Assembly (NCBI RefSeq): GCF_900104385.1
Contig: NZ_FNJA01000008.1
Location: 124,001 to 188,000 of the forward strand
Source of the DNA: Rhodoferax sp. OV413
Lineage (GTDB): Bacteria; Pseudomonadota; Gammaproteobacteria; Burkholderiales; Burkholderiaceae_C
DNA length: 64,000 bases
Direction of reading: 5' to 3'
The notes beneath the pieces are model-generated. The model ran no database searches, was not told the DNA's origin, and was given only the letters and a program-made list of their open reading frames with translations. How positions within the stretch are numbered: the first letter of the stretch is position 1; each line of letters opens with the position of its first letter. Positions 33,320 through 42,473 of the stretch are shown here, piece after piece. Made by a program: the position numbers and the translations under genes.

Positions 33320-35398
33320 ATGCCACGCCAACTCTTCGTCACCACCGCCCTGCCCTACGCCAACGGCAACTTCCACATCGGCCACATCATGGAATACATC
33401 CAGGCCGACATCTGGGTGCGGTTCCAGCGCATGCAGGGCAATGCAGTGAACTTCGTCGGCGCCGACGACACCCATGGCGCGCCGATCATGATCGCCGCCG
33501 AAAAGGCCGGCAAGACGCCGCAGCAATTCGTCGCCGACATCGCCGCCGGCCGCAAGCCCTATCTGGACGGTTTCCACATCGCCTTCGACAACTGGCACAG
33601 CACCGACGCGCCGGAAAACCACGCCATGGCGCAGCAGATCTACCGCGAGCTGAAGGCCAACGGCCTGATTTCCAGCAAGGTGATCGAACAGTTCTTCGAC
33701 CCGGAGAAGAACATGTTCCTGCCCGACCGCTTCATCAAAGGCGAATGCCCCAAGTGCCACGCCAAGGACCAGTACGGCGACAACTGCGAAGTCTGCGGCT
33801 CGGTCTACGCGCCCACCGACCTGATCAACCCCTACTCGGCCTTGTCCGGTGCCACGCCCGAGCTGAAAAGCTCGGAGCACTTGTTCTTCCAACTGTCCGA
33901 CCCGCGCTGCGTGGCGTTTCTGGAACAGTGGACCCAGGACGGCCGGCTGCAGCCCGAAGTGGCCAACAAGGTCAAGGAATGGTTCACCGTGCGCACCAAC
34001 CCGGATGGCACGACCAGCGAAGGCCTGGGCGACTGGGACATCAGCCGCGACGCACCTTACTTCGGCATCGAGATCCCAGACTCTCCGGGCAAGTACTTCT
34101 ATGTGTGGCTGGACGCCCCGGTCGGCTACCTGGCCTCGCTGAAAAACCTGCTCGACAAGCGCGGCGAGAACTACGACGCCTACATGGCCAACCCCGCGCT
34201 GGAGCAGTACCACTTCATCGGCAAGGACATCGTCACCTTCCACACCCTGTTCTGGCCGGCGATGCTGAAGTTCAGCGGACGCAAGACGCCGGACTCGGTG
34301 TTCGTCCACGGCTTTTTGACCGTGAACAACGGCGAGAAGATGAGCAAGAGCCGCGGCACCGGCCTGGACCCGTTGAAGTACCTGGGCCTGGGCATGAACC
34401 CCGAATGGCTGCGCTACTACATCGCGGCCAAGCTGAGCGCCCGCAACGAAGACATCGACTTCAACGCCGACGACTTCATGGCCCGCGTCAACAGCGATTT
34501 GATCGGCAAGTACGTGAACATCGCGTCGCGCGCCGCTGGATTCCTAGCCAAGCGCTTCGCGGGCCAATTAAGTGCCTTATCGGCCGATGGCGAAGCATTG
34601 ACCAGCGCCATCAGCTCTCAAAAAGAGAGCATCACGGCGATGTATGAGCAACGCGAATACGCCAAGGCGCTGCGCGAAACCATGCTGCTGACGGACCGCG
34701 TGAACTCCTTCGTGGACGCCAACAAGCCCTGGGAACTGGCCAAGCAGGAAGGCGCTGACGCGCGCCTGCAAGACGTCTGCAGCACCTGCATCGAAGCCTT
34801 CCGCCTGCTCAGCATCTACCTGAAACCCGTGCTGCCCGCGCTGGTGGCCCAGGTCGAAGCCTTCTTGAACGTCAGCCCGCTGGGCTTTGCCGATGCTGAC
34901 CGCCTGCTGGGCGCAGGCCACACGATCGGCGACTACAAGCATCTGATGCAGCGCGTCGACATCAAGCAGTTGGATGCACTGTTTGAGCCTCCAGCGCAGG
35001 CAGAACCTGCGCAAGCAGCTACAGAAACTGTAGTACCTGGCGGTGAGGAGATTGCACCCACCATCACCATCGACGACTTTGCCAAGGTCGACCTGCGCAT
35101 CGCAAGAATAGTCAACTGCGAACCGGTCGAAGGCTCGACCAAGCTGCTGCGCCTGACCTTGGACGCGGGTGAAGGCCGCATGCGCAATGTGTTCAGCGGC
35201 ATCGCCGCCAACTACACGCCAGAGCAACTGATCGGCAAGCTCACCGTGCTGGTGGCGAATCTGGCGCCGCGCAAGATGAAGTTCGGCATCAGCGAAGGCA
35301 TGGTGCTGGCCGCCAGCCACGCCGACGAAAAAGCCCAGCCCGGCGTCTATGTGCTGGAGCCCTTCCCAGGCGCGCAACCCGGTATGCGCATCGGCTAA
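33320..35398 (+). CDS. metG: Methionyl-tRNA synthetase
   Basis: A 692-residue class I aminoacyl-tRNA synthetase that charges tRNA-Met. The HIGH motif is present as FHIGH at 18-22, and KMSKS at 340-344. A zinc-knuckle domain has [18 protein letters not shown]. The C-terminal EMAP-like tRNA-binding domain (about 585-692, [20 protein letters not shown]) mediates dimerisation in long MetRS forms. The ATG at 33320 starts the conserved [17 protein letters not shown]-terminus; the longer open frame is upstream antisense sequence. Two segments (residues 419-438 and 555-572) resemble the genomic palindromic repeat; the second lies in the linker before the tRNA-binding domain. Confidence 0.97.
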   Translation: MPRQLFVTTALPYANGNFHIGHIMEYIQADIWVRFQRMQGNAVNFVGADDTHGAPIMIAAEKAGKTPQQFVADIAAGRKPYLDGFHIAFDNWHSTDAPENHAMAQQIYRELKANGLISSKVIEQFFDPEKNMFLPDRFIKGECPKCHAKDQYGDNCEVCGSVYAPTDLINPYSALSGATPELKSSEHLFFQLSDPRCVAFLEQWTQDGRLQPEVANKVKEWFTVRTNPDGTTSEGLGDWDISRDAPYFGIEIPDSPGKYFYVWLDAPVGYLASLKNLLDKRGENYDAYMANPALEQYHFIGKDIVTFHTLFWPAMLKFSGRKTPDSVFVHGFLTVNNGEKMSKSRGTGLDPLKYLGLGMNPEWLRYYIAAKLSARNEDIDFNADDFMARVNSDLIGKYVNIASRAAGFLAKRFAGQLSALSADGEALTSAISSQKESITAMYEQREYAKALRETMLLTDRVNSFVDANKPWELAKQEGADARLQDVCSTCIEAFRLLSIYLKPVLPALVAQVEAFLNVSPLGFADADRLLGAGHTIGDYKHLMQRVDIKQLDALFEPPAQAEPAQAATETVVPGGEEIAPTITIDDFAKVDLRIARIVNCEPVEGSTKLLRLTLDAGEGRMRNVFSGIAANYTPEQLIGKLTVLVANLAPRKMKFGISEGMVLAASHADEKAQPGVYVLEPFPGAQPGMRIG
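34574..34632 (+). repeat. In-frame copy L of the palindromic repeat (metG)
   Basis: GGCC-GATGGCGAAGC left arm, ACCAGCGCCATCAGCT right arm and an AAAAAGAGAGCA tail align with intergenic copies H and I. It encodes MetRS residues 419-438 in the anticodon-binding helical domain, a region expected to tolerate insertions (assumed, not checked). Confidence 0.45.
34984..35034 (+). repeat. In-frame copy K of the palindromic repeat (metG)
   Basis: CCTCCAGCGCAGG left arm and CCTGCGCAAGCAGCTACAG right arm match intergenic copy F closely. It encodes MetRS residues 555-572 ([15 protein letters not shown]), the low-complexity linker ahead of the tRNA-binding domain. Confidence 0.6.
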
Positions 35399-35410
35399 CA
35401 GCCTGCTTCC

Positions 35411-37063
35411 ATGACCTCGCCCCTCGCCCGCTTCCACCCCCGCTTGCTCGACGCGCTGCGGGGCTACAACCGGGAGCGGCTGGCCAAGGATGTGGGCTCG
35501 GGGCTGACGGTGGGCATCGTGGCCCTGCCACTGGCCATGGCGTTTGCGATTGCCAGCGGGCTCAAGCCCGAAGCCGGGCTGTGGACGGCCATCATCGCCG
35601 GCTTCATCATCTCAGCCCTGGGCGGCACCACGGCGCAGATCGGCGGGCCGGCCGGTGCCTTCATCGTCATCGTCTACGGCATCGTCGAGCGCTACGGCGT
35701 GGCCAATCTGCTGATCGCCACCGCCTGCGCCGGCGTGCTGCTGTTCGCGCTGGGTCTGTTCAAGCTGGGGACGCTGGTGCGCTATGTGCCGGTCAGCATC
35801 GTCATCGGTTTCACCAACGGCATCGCGGTGCTGATCGCGTTGTCGCAGGTCAAAGACTGGCTGGGCCTGGAAATCATCCACATGCCGGGCGACTTTTTCT
35901 CGCAGATCAAAACCATTGCCACGCACATCGACACTATCAACGTCTACGCGCTGGCGCTGGGCTCGGTCTGCGTGCTGGGGCTGTATATCTGGCCCCGGGT
36001 GTTTGTACAGGGCTCGCCCATCATCCGCCTGCTGGAAGGCCGCACGGTGCAGACCTTTGCCCGCGTGCCTGGCCCCATCATGGCGCTGACCACGCTGTCC
36101 ATGCTGGCCTGGGCGCTGGACATGCCGGTGGAAACGCTGGGCAGCCGGTTTGGCAGCATCCCCGACGGCCTGCCGGCCTTCGCCCTGCCCGACTTCAGCT
36201 GGGAAACCGTGCGCCTGCTGGTCACCCCGACCCTGACCATCGCCCTGCTGGGTGCCATCGAATCGCTGCTGTGCGCGCGCGTGGCCGACCAGTTGGCCAG
36301 CGACCCGCACTACGTCAAGCACGACCCGAACCAGGAGCTGATGGCCCAGGGCATCGCCAATATGGTGGTGCCGTTCTTTGGCGGTATGCCGGCCACCGGC
36401 ACGATTGCCCGCACGGTGACAAATATCCGCTCGGGCGCCACCTCGCCGGTGGCCGGCATGGTGCATGCGCTGGTGCTGGCCGCGGTGGTGCTGGTGGCCG
36501 CCCCGCTGGCCTTGTACATCCCGCTGGCCGTGCTGTCGGGCATCTTGCTGTTTGTGGCCTGGAACATGGGTGAATGGCACGAGTTCGTGCGTCTGCGCCA
36601 GTTCAGCGGTCACTACCGCATGCTGTTGCTCGGCACCTTTTTCCTGACCGTGGTATTTGACCTGACGGTGGCGGTGGAAGTGGGCATGGTGCTGGCCTGC
36701 GTGCTGTTCATCCGGCGCATGAGCTCGCTGTTCCGCGTGGCGCCGGTAGCGCTGGGCGAGGACGCGCTGGTCTACAAGCTCTACGGCGCGCTGTTTTTTG
36801 GCGCGGTGGCCAAGATCGACCCCATCGTGCAGGCGGTGGAAAACCATCCACGTGGCGTGCGCGTGGTGCTCGACGCCTCGCAGCTGATCTCGCTGGATGC
36901 GAGCGGCCTGGACGCGCTGGAGCAGTTGCTCAAAGCCATCGTCCACCGCGGCGGCCTGCTGTACATCAACGATGTGAACGAGCAGCCGCGTGGACTGATG
37001 GAGCGCTCGGGGTTTGCGGCCCGTTTGCAGGGCTTCCAGGCCGCTGCGGCAGCGGCCGCATGA
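35411..37063 (+). CDS. SulP family anion transporter with STAS domain
   Basis: A 550-residue inner-membrane transporter. About 12-14 hydrophobic segments span residues 25-430; the first contains VGIVALPLAMAFAIASGLKPEAGL and IGGPAGAFIVI typical of SulP permeases. A C-terminal STAS domain (about 440-545, with VRVVLDASQLISLDASGLDALEQLL) follows. Family members carry sulfate, bicarbonate or dicarboxylates by symport or exchange; substrate is not assignable. It starts 12 bp behind metG, and its TGA overlaps the ATG of a LysR regulator gene (ATGA at 37060-37063). Confidence 0.93.
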   Translation: MTSPLARFHPRLLDALRGYNRERLAKDVGSGLTVGIVALPLAMAFAIASGLKPEAGLWTAIIAGFIISALGGTTAQIGGPAGAFIVIVYGIVERYGVANLLIATACAGVLLFALGLFKLGTLVRYVPVSIVIGFTNGIAVLIALSQVKDWLGLEIIHMPGDFFSQIKTIATHIDTINVYALALGSVCVLGLYIWPRVFVQGSPIIRLLEGRTVQTFARVPGPIMALTTLSMLAWALDMPVETLGSRFGSIPDGLPAFALPDFSWETVRLLVTPTLTIALLGAIESLLCARVADQLASDPHYVKHDPNQELMAQGIANMVVPFFGGMPATGTIARTVTNIRSGATSPVAGMVHALVLAAVVLVAAPLALYIPLAVLSGILLFVAWNMGEWHEFVRLRQFSGHYRMLLLGTFFLTVVFDLTVAVEVGMVLACVLFIRRMSSLFRVAPVALGEDALVYKLYGALFFGAVAKIDPIVQAVENHPRGVRVVLDASQLISLDASGLDALEQLLKAIVHRGGLLYINDVNEQPRGLMERSGFAARLQGFQAAAAAAA

Positions 37064-37950
37064 AAACCACCCTGGACGAATTGCAGGCCTTCGCCTGCGT
37101 CATCGATGCAGGCTCGATCACCGCGGCCGCCGAACAGCTGGAACAGACGGTATCGGCGATCAGCCGCTCGCTGGGCCGGCTGGAGAAAAAGCTCGACGTC
37201 ACCCTGCTGCGCCGCACCACCCGCCGGCTGGAGCTGACCGAGGAAGGCGCGGTGTTTCTGGCCCAGGCACGCAAGATACTGGACGCGGTAGAGCAGGCCG
37301 AGGAGCAGATGGCGCTGCGCCGCAAGCAGCCGGCCGGGCGGCTGCGGGTGAACGCCGCCTCGCCCTTCATACTGCATGTGCTGGTGCCGCTGGTGGCGGG
37401 CTTTCGCGCCACCTACCCGGACATCGAACTGGAGCTGAACAGCAGCGACCAGATCATCGACCTGATCGAGCACCGCACCGATGTGGCCATCCGCATCGGC
37501 CCGCTGGTCGATTCCAGCCTGCATGCGCGGCCGCTGGGTAGCTGCCTGCTGCGGGTGCTGGCCAGCCCGGCCTATCTGCAGGCCGCAGGCAAGCCGCGCA
37601 ACGTGGCCGATCTGGCCCGGCACAGCCTGCTGGGCTTTACCCAGCCCGAATCCCTGAACGCCTGGCCGCTGCGCAATCCTTCGGGCGAGCGCTACAACAT
37701 CACGCCCGCATTGCGCGCCTCCAGCGGCGAAAGCCTGCGCCAGCTGGCGCTAGCGGGCGCGGGCCTGGTCTGCCTGTCGGACTTCATGACCGGCGGCGAT
37801 CGCGCGCGCGGCGATCTGTTGCAGGTACTGCCCAGCGCCACCGTGGAGGTGCGCCAGCCTATCCACGCGGTGTACTACCGCAACACCGCGCTGGTGTCGC
37901 GCATCGCCTGCTTTCTGGACTACGTGGCAGCCCATTTCGCGCCGCGCTGA
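37060..37950 (+). CDS. LysR-type regulator coupled to the SulP gene
   Basis: A 296-residue LysR-type regulator. The winged helix (LDELQAFACVIDAGSITAAAEQLEQTVSAISRSLGRLEKKL) is followed by a substrate-binding domain. The ATG overlaps the SulP stop codon in ATGA, so the transporter and regulator are translationally coupled on one mRNA, rather than divergent as is usual for LysR genes. It may sense the transported anion, an inference from this coupling. Convergent with a lipoprotein gene 14 bp behind it. Confidence 0.9.
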   Translation: MKTTLDELQAFACVIDAGSITAAAEQLEQTVSAISRSLGRLEKKLDVTLLRRTTRRLELTEEGAVFLAQARKILDAVEQAEEQMALRRKQPAGRLRVNAASPFILHVLVPLVAGFRATYPDIELELNSSDQIIDLIEHRTDVAIRIGPLVDSSLHARPLGSCLLRVLASPAYLQAAGKPRNVADLARHSLLGFTQPESLNAWPLRNPSGERYNITPALRASSGESLRQLALAGAGLVCLSDFMTGGDRARGDLLQVLPSATVEVRQPIHAVYYRNTALVSRIACFLDYVAAHFAPR

Positions 37951-37964
37951 TCGCACGAAAACCG

Positions 37965-38465
37965 TCAACGACTGCGCTCGGCGTCCGGGTCGGTCACCGA
38001 CAGGGTGCGCAGCACGCGATAGTCCATATCGAACACCACGGTGAAGACCATGGACTTGTTCGGTGGCTCCAGGTAGCGCCAGTCGTATTCAACCTCGTTC
38101 TTCAGCTTGAAAGGCGTGGTCTTCATCGGCTTGCCTAGCAGCTTGCGCACGTCTTCCATCATCATGCCGGGCTGTACCTTGGCAAAGTTCAGCGGCGTCA
38201 GCACCTGGCGCAGCGCGCTCATCTTGCCGTCCGTGCCGATGGTGATCATGTAGTTCTGGTGGCCCTGGGGCTGGCGGCTGTACTCAAAGGTGCGGCCGCC
38301 ATCCGGCGCATCCCAGATCTTCTCGGGCTCGCCAAAGCGGGCACGCACATCGGCCTCGGTGGACACGCCCTCTTCCAGCTCGCTGATGCGCTGCGGATCG
38401 CAGCCGCCCAGGGCCAGCGCCGCCGACACACAAGCCAGCCACAGCATTCTTTTCAACAGGTACAT
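37965..38465 (-). CDS. BamE/SmpA-like lipoprotein
   Basis: A 166-residue predicted lipoprotein: KRMLWLACVSAALALGGC signal with lipobox LGGC. The mature part has two BamE/SmpA-like segments: VSTEADVRARFGEPEKIWDAPDGGRTFEYSRQP and VQPGMMMEDVRKLLGKPM with a W-x-Y/V beta core. That is a DUF/SmpA-OmlA fold often found in small outer-membrane lipoproteins. The start at 38465 is chosen because the signal peptide begins there; an in-frame ATG at 38483 adds six residues. It follows the DUF3422 gene on the same strand, 24 bp away, and may be in that operon. Confidence 0.75.
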   Translation of the reverse strand: MYLLKRMLWLACVSAALALGGCDPQRISELEEGVSTEADVRARFGEPEKIWDAPDGGRTFEYSRQPQGHQNYMITIGTDGKMSALRQVLTPLNFAKVQPGMMMEDVRKLLGKPMKTTPFKLKNEVEYDWRYLEPPNKSMVFTVVFDMDYRVLRTLSVTDPDAERSR

Positions 38466-38489
38466 AAGGGATCTTTCCATCAAGGCCGC

Positions 38490-39836
38490 TCAATGCTGCC
38501 GGCCAAACATCCGGTGGTGCAGGCGCCGCAGCGACCACCACACTCCGCCCGCCACCAACGGGATCGCCACCGCGGCCGTGCTCTCGGGGCTCCAGGGCCA
38601 GCCGATGGCGTGCGCGCCTTTGGCCAGATAACTCACCAGGCCGACAATGTAGTAGGTGATCGCCGCTACCGACAGGCCTTCGACCGTGGCTTGCATCTGC
38701 AGTTGCAGGCCCTGGCGGGTGTTCATGGTGGTCAACAGCGCCTGGCTGCTCTGCTGCTGCTCGATCTCGACCCGCGTGCGCAGCAGATTGCTCATGCGAG
38801 ACACCCGTTGCGACAAGGCGTCCTGCCGGCGCGTGGCCCATTCGCAAGTGCTGCGCGCTGGCGTCAGGCGGCGGTCCATGAATTCGCGGATGGTCTGCAT
38901 GCCGGCCAGCCGCGACTCGTTGATGTCGGTGATGCGTTTGTCTACCAGTTCGAAATACGCCGCGCTGGCGGAGAAGCGCGAATGGGTCGCCGCGTACTGG
39001 CTTTCCACCTGGCCCGCCAGCCGGGTCAGGCGGTCCAGCAATTGGGGTTCGTCGTCGCGGTTGGCACTACGGATGGCTTCGGCCAGCGAGGCCAGCTCAA
39101 GCTCGGCAAAGGCCAGCACATCGGCGGCATCGCGGGCCACGGGCAAACCCAGCAGCGCGGCCATGCGGTAGGTTTCGATCTCCAGCAGACGCTGCACCAG
39201 ACGGCCAAGACGGCGCGGCGACAAGGTTTCCACATTCTCAACGGCCGTTTTGGCCATGCCTCCGGCCAGCAAGACGATGCGCGAAAAGCCATCCGCATGG
39301 ATGGCGAAGTCGGTATACACCTCACCATGGCCACCCGCCACGCTGGAGGCTACCAGTGAATCCTCGAACAACACCTGCCGCACCAGTGCATCGCCACCCT
39401 GCACCGCGGCCGAGGGCAGAGCCCACAAATGCAGGCTCACCAGGCACTGGCCGGGCAAGGCGGCAAACCAGTCCTGAGGCACAGCCTGCGCGGCTGTCAC
39501 AGGGTCGCGCTCGAACACTTGCGCACCGGCCAGCGCGGGCTCCAAGGCCCGCATGAAGGTGTAGGTGACGAACTCGGTATGCATTTCCCAGCGCAGCCGA
39601 AATGGCCCCACGTCCATACGGATATGCGTGGAATGGGCATCGGGCTGCGCCAGGTGGTGGTCGCGCAGCAGCGCCGCCACATGGGATCGGCTGGCCTCAC
39701 GCCCAGCGGCGTCGCAGACCATCACCACGTGGGAGATGGCCAGCGGCGCGGTCATGGCCTCGGGCGGCCGGGCGTGGATTTCGTTGTGCAGCGCCGTGCG
39801 TTGCGGGTGTTGCAAGGGGTTGGTGGGAGTTGCCAT
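38490..39836 (-). CDS. DUF3422 family membrane protein
   Basis: A 448-residue protein of the DUF3422 family. It starts with HNEIHARPPEAMTAPLAISHVVM, typical of the family, and carries a long helical middle with a coiled-coil-like region. Two transmembrane helices near the C-terminus (ITYYIVGLVSYLAKGAHA and AVAIPLVAGGVWWSL) anchor it in the inner membrane. The function is unknown; the architecture recalls CorA-like proteins with a large cytoplasmic part. The start at 39836 was chosen because residues before it belong to upstream non-coding sequence. It precedes the BamE-like lipoprotein gene. Confidence 0.85.
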   Translation of the reverse strand: MATPTNPLQHPQRTALHNEIHARPPEAMTAPLAISHVVMVCDAAGREASRSHVAALLRDHHLAQPDAHSTHIRMDVGPFRLRWEMHTEFVTYTFMRALEPALAGAQVFERDPVTAAQAVPQDWFAALPGQCLVSLHLWALPSAAVQGGDALVRQVLFEDSLVASSVAGGHGEVYTDFAIHADGFSRIVLLAGGMAKTAVENVETLSPRRLGRLVQRLLEIETYRMAALLGLPVARDAADVLAFAELELASLAEAIRSANRDDEPQLLDRLTRLAGQVESQYAATHSRFSASAAYFELVDKRITDINESRLAGMQTIREFMDRRLTPARSTCEWATRRQDALSQRVSRMSNLLRTRVEIEQQQSSQALLTTMNTRQGLQLQMQATVEGLSVAAITYYIVGLVSYLAKGAHAIGWPWSPESTAAVAIPLVAGGVWWSLRRLHHRMFGRQH

Positions 39837-39906
39837 AGTTGGCCGAGATTGTGACGCAGGCACAGCTCACTCCGACCAAAGCGGCTTCTATCAACAGGTC
39901 AAAATT

Positions 39907-39944
39907 GGCTCTGCCGGCCAATGTGCACTGGCCGGCCGGGAGCC
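39907..39944 (-). terminator. Terminator behind the DUF3597 gene
   Basis: GGCTCTGCCGGCCA (39907-39920) pairs with TGGCCGGCCGGGAGCC (39929-39944), with small mismatches. On the minus strand it is followed by AATTTT. Located 8 bp behind the DUF3597 stop codon. Confidence 0.65.
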
Positions 39945-39952
39945 TTGGTGGA

Positions 39953-40357
39953 TCAATCCCGCAGTTCAGCAGGAACCTTGCCGCCGTTTTCGGCAAGCTT
40001 GGTCATCACCTGCTTATGGAGCCAAATATTCATTTCAGCTGAACCGTCTTTCGCTCCTGCATACCCCAGCTCGGTCGCCAATTCCTTGCGGGCGTTCAGG
40101 CTGCTGTCCAGGCCGAGCAGCTTCATCAAATCGACAATCGAGGTCTGCCAGTTCAACTTTTCGGTGCTCTTTTTGGCGAGGTCATTCATCACAGCCTCGA
40201 CATCCACGGACTGAGCCGCCACGGCCGTGGCTGTCGCCGCGTTTTGCGCCGCGGCGCCGGCCGCTGCAGCTGCGTCACCGCTGGGCATGGCTGGCGAGTC
40301 GGTGGGTGCCTGCCCGTGGTGAAAAATCTTGTTGAGAATGTTGCTGAAAATGCCCAT
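39953..40357 (-). CDS. DUF3597 family protein
   Basis: A 134-residue protein of the DUF3597 family: an N-terminal MGIFSNILNKIF helix, an Ala-rich linker (30-65), and a helical C-terminal domain with WQTSIVDLMKLLGLDSSLNARKELATELGY and MNIWLHKQVMTKLAENGG. The function is not established; a link to stress or osmolarity has been suggested for similar small proteins (not certain). The start at 40357 has AAGGAG upstream. It is divergent from the DUF3460 gene. Confidence 0.85.
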   Translation of the reverse strand: MGIFSNILNKIFHHGQAPTDSPAMPSGDAAAAAGAAAQNAATATAVAAQSVDVEAVMNDLAKKSTEKLNWQTSIVDLMKLLGLDSSLNARKELATELGYAGAKDGSAEMNIWLHKQVMTKLAENGGKVPAELRD

Positions 40358-40502
40358 GAGAACTCCTTGTTGGTAAATGCCATGTTCCGCCAGAAACGGG
40401 GGCATGGCTGTCAGACGTTGCCCCGATGTACCGATTATTTAAAAAACGTACGTGTCTGCGGCCCACCCAATGTCCCCCGTAAAATCAGGCTAACAAAAGG
40501 TT

Positions 40503-40715
40503 ATGTCTATGTCCATCTTTCGCCGCCCCGATTACACATCCGAAGCCACCCAGTTCATCGAACAACTGAAGCAACAAAAGCCCAGCCTGGAAGCCGAGCA
40601 GCTCGCTGGCCGCGCCCTGCTGTGGGACAAAAGCGTGGACCGCAGCGCCCAGGCCGAATTCCGCGAAGGCCGGGTCGCGCAGAAGCCCTACGTCTACCAG
40701 ACTGGCAACAAATAA
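40503..40715 (+). CDS. DUF3460 family protein
   Basis: A 70-residue protein of the DUF3460 family, with the characteristic SDYTSEATQFIEQLK-like N-terminus and a WDKSVD motif near residue 42, ending QKPYVYQTGNK. The function is unknown. In many Burkholderiales it sits directly ahead of scpA, as here. The stop codon is followed directly by repeat copy G. Confidence 0.88.
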   Translation: MSMSIFRRPDYTSEATQFIEQLKQQKPSLEAEQLAGRALLWDKSVDRSAQAEFREGRVAQKPYVYQTGNK

Positions 40716-40779
40716 GTAATCAAATAAGCCTCTGGCGCACACTCCACCTGCGCCAGCAGCTACTATTTAAATAGCAAGC
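40716..40779 (+). repeat. Palindromic intergenic repeat, copy G
   Basis: AATCAAATAAGCCTCTGGCGCA left half and CTGCGCCAGCAGCTACT right half, ending ATTTAAATAGCAAG. It begins at the DUF3460 stop codon and ends only 3 bp before the GTG start of scpA, so it supplies the entire leader between these genes. Confidence 0.8.
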
Positions 40780-40782
40780 ACA

Positions 40783-41616
40783 GTGGTTGAAGCGCTCGCC
40801 TCGCCCGAGACCCCAGAAGCCCTGGACCCGGTGGCCCGGGCCCGCCTGTACGGCGAGCCGATGTTCGCCATGCCGCTGGACTTGTACATCCCGCCCGACG
40901 CGCTGGAAGTGTTTCTGGACGCTTTCGAAGGCCCGCTGGACCTACTGCTGTACCTGATCCGTAAGCAGAACTTCAACATCCTCGACATCCCGATGGCGGC
41001 GCTGACGCGCCAGTACCTGGTCTACGTGGACGAAATCCGCAGCCGCAATCTGGAGCTGGCGGCCGACTACCTGCTGATGGCCGCGATGCTGATCGAGATC
41101 AAGTCGCGCATGCTGCTGCCGCCCAAGAAGGCGGCGGAAGGCGAGGAAGCCGAAGACCCACGCGCCGCCCTGGTGCGGCGGTTGCTGGAATACGAGCAGA
41201 TCAAGCTGGCTGCGGCCCGACTCAACGCCCTGCCGCAGTTCGGCCGCGACTTCCTCAAGGCCCAGGTGTATATCGAGCAGGCCTTGCAGCCGCGCCTGCC
41301 CGAGGTGCATTTGGCCGATCTGCAGGAAGCCTGGCGCGACATCCTGCGCCGCGCCAAGCTGATCCAGCACCACAAGATCAGCCGCGAAGAGCTGTCGGTG
41401 CGCGAGCACATGAGTTTTCTGCTGAAGACGCTGCAAGGCCGCAAGTTCGTCGAGTTCGAAGAACTGTTCGACCCGGACAAGGGCATGTCGGTGCTGGTGG
41501 TGACCTTCATCGCCCTGCTGGAGCTGGCCAAGGAAACCCTGGTCGAGATCGTGCAGGCAGAAGCCTTTGCGCCGATCTACGTGCGGCTGGCCTACGCTCC
41601 TGTCACGGTAGCCTAA
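40783..41616 (+). CDS. scpA: Segregation and condensation protein A
   Basis: A 277-residue ScpA kleisin, which links the SMC head domains with ScpB during chromosome segregation. The N-terminal kleisin helix region has IPPDALEVFLDAFEGPLDLLLYLIRKQNFNILDIPMAALTRQYL; the C-terminal winged helix contains KTLQGRKFVEFEELFDPDK. The start is the GTG at 40783, directly behind repeat copy G, with no Shine-Dalgarno visible; translation may depend on the repeat-derived leader or on coupling to DUF3460. An ATG 26 codons later lies inside the conserved region and is less likely. Its last bases overlap the convergent acyltransferase gene by 4 bp. Confidence 0.93.
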   Translation: MVEALASPETPEALDPVARARLYGEPMFAMPLDLYIPPDALEVFLDAFEGPLDLLLYLIRKQNFNILDIPMAALTRQYLVYVDEIRSRNLELAADYLLMAAMLIEIKSRMLLPPKKAAEGEEAEDPRAALVRRLLEYEQIKLAAARLNALPQFGRDFLKAQVYIEQALQPRLPEVHLADLQEAWRDILRRAKLIQHHKISREELSVREHMSFLLKTLQGRKFVEFEELFDPDKGMSVLVVTFIALLELAKETLVEIVQAEAFAPIYVRLAYAPVTVA

Positions 41617-42473
41617 CTGCCGAAGTGCTTGCGGTAGCGCGACGGTAAATCAGCGATGCGCAGCAGCATGGGCAGGTCGGCGGTATTGAAATCCGGGTCC
41701 CAGGCCGGCGCGCCCAGCACCTTGGCACCCAGGCGCAAATAGCCTTTGATCAACGCCGGTGGCTCGATCGCCAGCGTGCTGTCGAACTGCTCGATTGGCA
41801 GTGGCAGGCGCGGCTGCACGTGGTATTCGATCGGTGCCATATGGGTCTGCTGCAGCTGCTGCCAGATGCTGGCCGCCGCATCGCCACTGACCACGCCGTT
41901 GTGCAGCATCGGAATGCTGGCGCAGCCAACCATGGTGTCGAGCTGGTTGCGCTGCATGAATTCGGCCAAAGCCCCCCACAGCGCCAGGATCACGCCACCG
42001 TGGCGGTGATCGGCATGCACGCAGCTGCGGCCCAGCTCCACCATGCGGCTGCGCAGATTGCGCAAGCGCACCAGGTCGAATTCGGTATCGCTATAGGTGC
42101 TGCCGACCCGCTTGGCCTGTACCGGTGTGAGGACACGGTAGGTACCGATAACTTCGCGCGTCACGGCGTCGCGCACCAGCAGGTGTTCACAGAAGTCGTC
42201 AAACAGGTCCACGTCATGCCCCGGCAAACGGGTTGCCAAGCGAGCCCCCATCTCCACCGCGAACACCTGGTATCTCAGGCGCTGGGCTTCACGGACTTCA
42301 TCCTGCTGCCGCGCCCAGGAGACCACGATACCGGCCGCAGGCCGCGCATCCTTGCCAACGCTCGGCGCTTCCACCCGTTCTTCGCGTCGATGAAGTGACC
42401 CCCGAAGCATGGACGCCGGCGTGAACGGCGACAGTGGCGACAGCGCAAAGGTAGGGGTTGGCAGTTCTTTCAT
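41613..42473 (-). CDS. OlsB-like N-acyltransferase (GNAT family)
   Basis: A 286-residue GNAT acyltransferase similar to OlsB/putative hemolysin proteins (COG3176) that acylate ornithine, the first step of ornithine-lipid synthesis. Supporting features are EAQRLRYQVFAVEMGAR, FDDFCEHLLVRD, IGTYRVLTP and VELGRSCVHADHRHGGVILALWGALAEFM (acyl-CoA/ACP binding region). The partner OlsA acyltransferase is not adjacent, so the exact amine acceptor remains open. The start at 42473 has AGGAG upstream; longer in-frame starts lack it. Convergent with scpA. Confidence 0.85.
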   Translation of the reverse strand: MKELPTPTFALSPLSPFTPASMLRGSLHRREERVEAPSVGKDARPAAGIVVSWARQQDEVREAQRLRYQVFAVEMGARLATRLPGHDVDLFDDFCEHLLVRDAVTREVIGTYRVLTPVQAKRVGSTYSDTEFDLVRLRNLRSRMVELGRSCVHADHRHGGVILALWGALAEFMQRNQLDTMVGCASIPMLHNGVVSGDAAASIWQQLQQTHMAPIEYHVQPRLPLPIEQFDSTLAIEPPALIKGYLRLGAKVLGAPAWDPDFNTADLPMLLRIADLPSRYRKHFGS

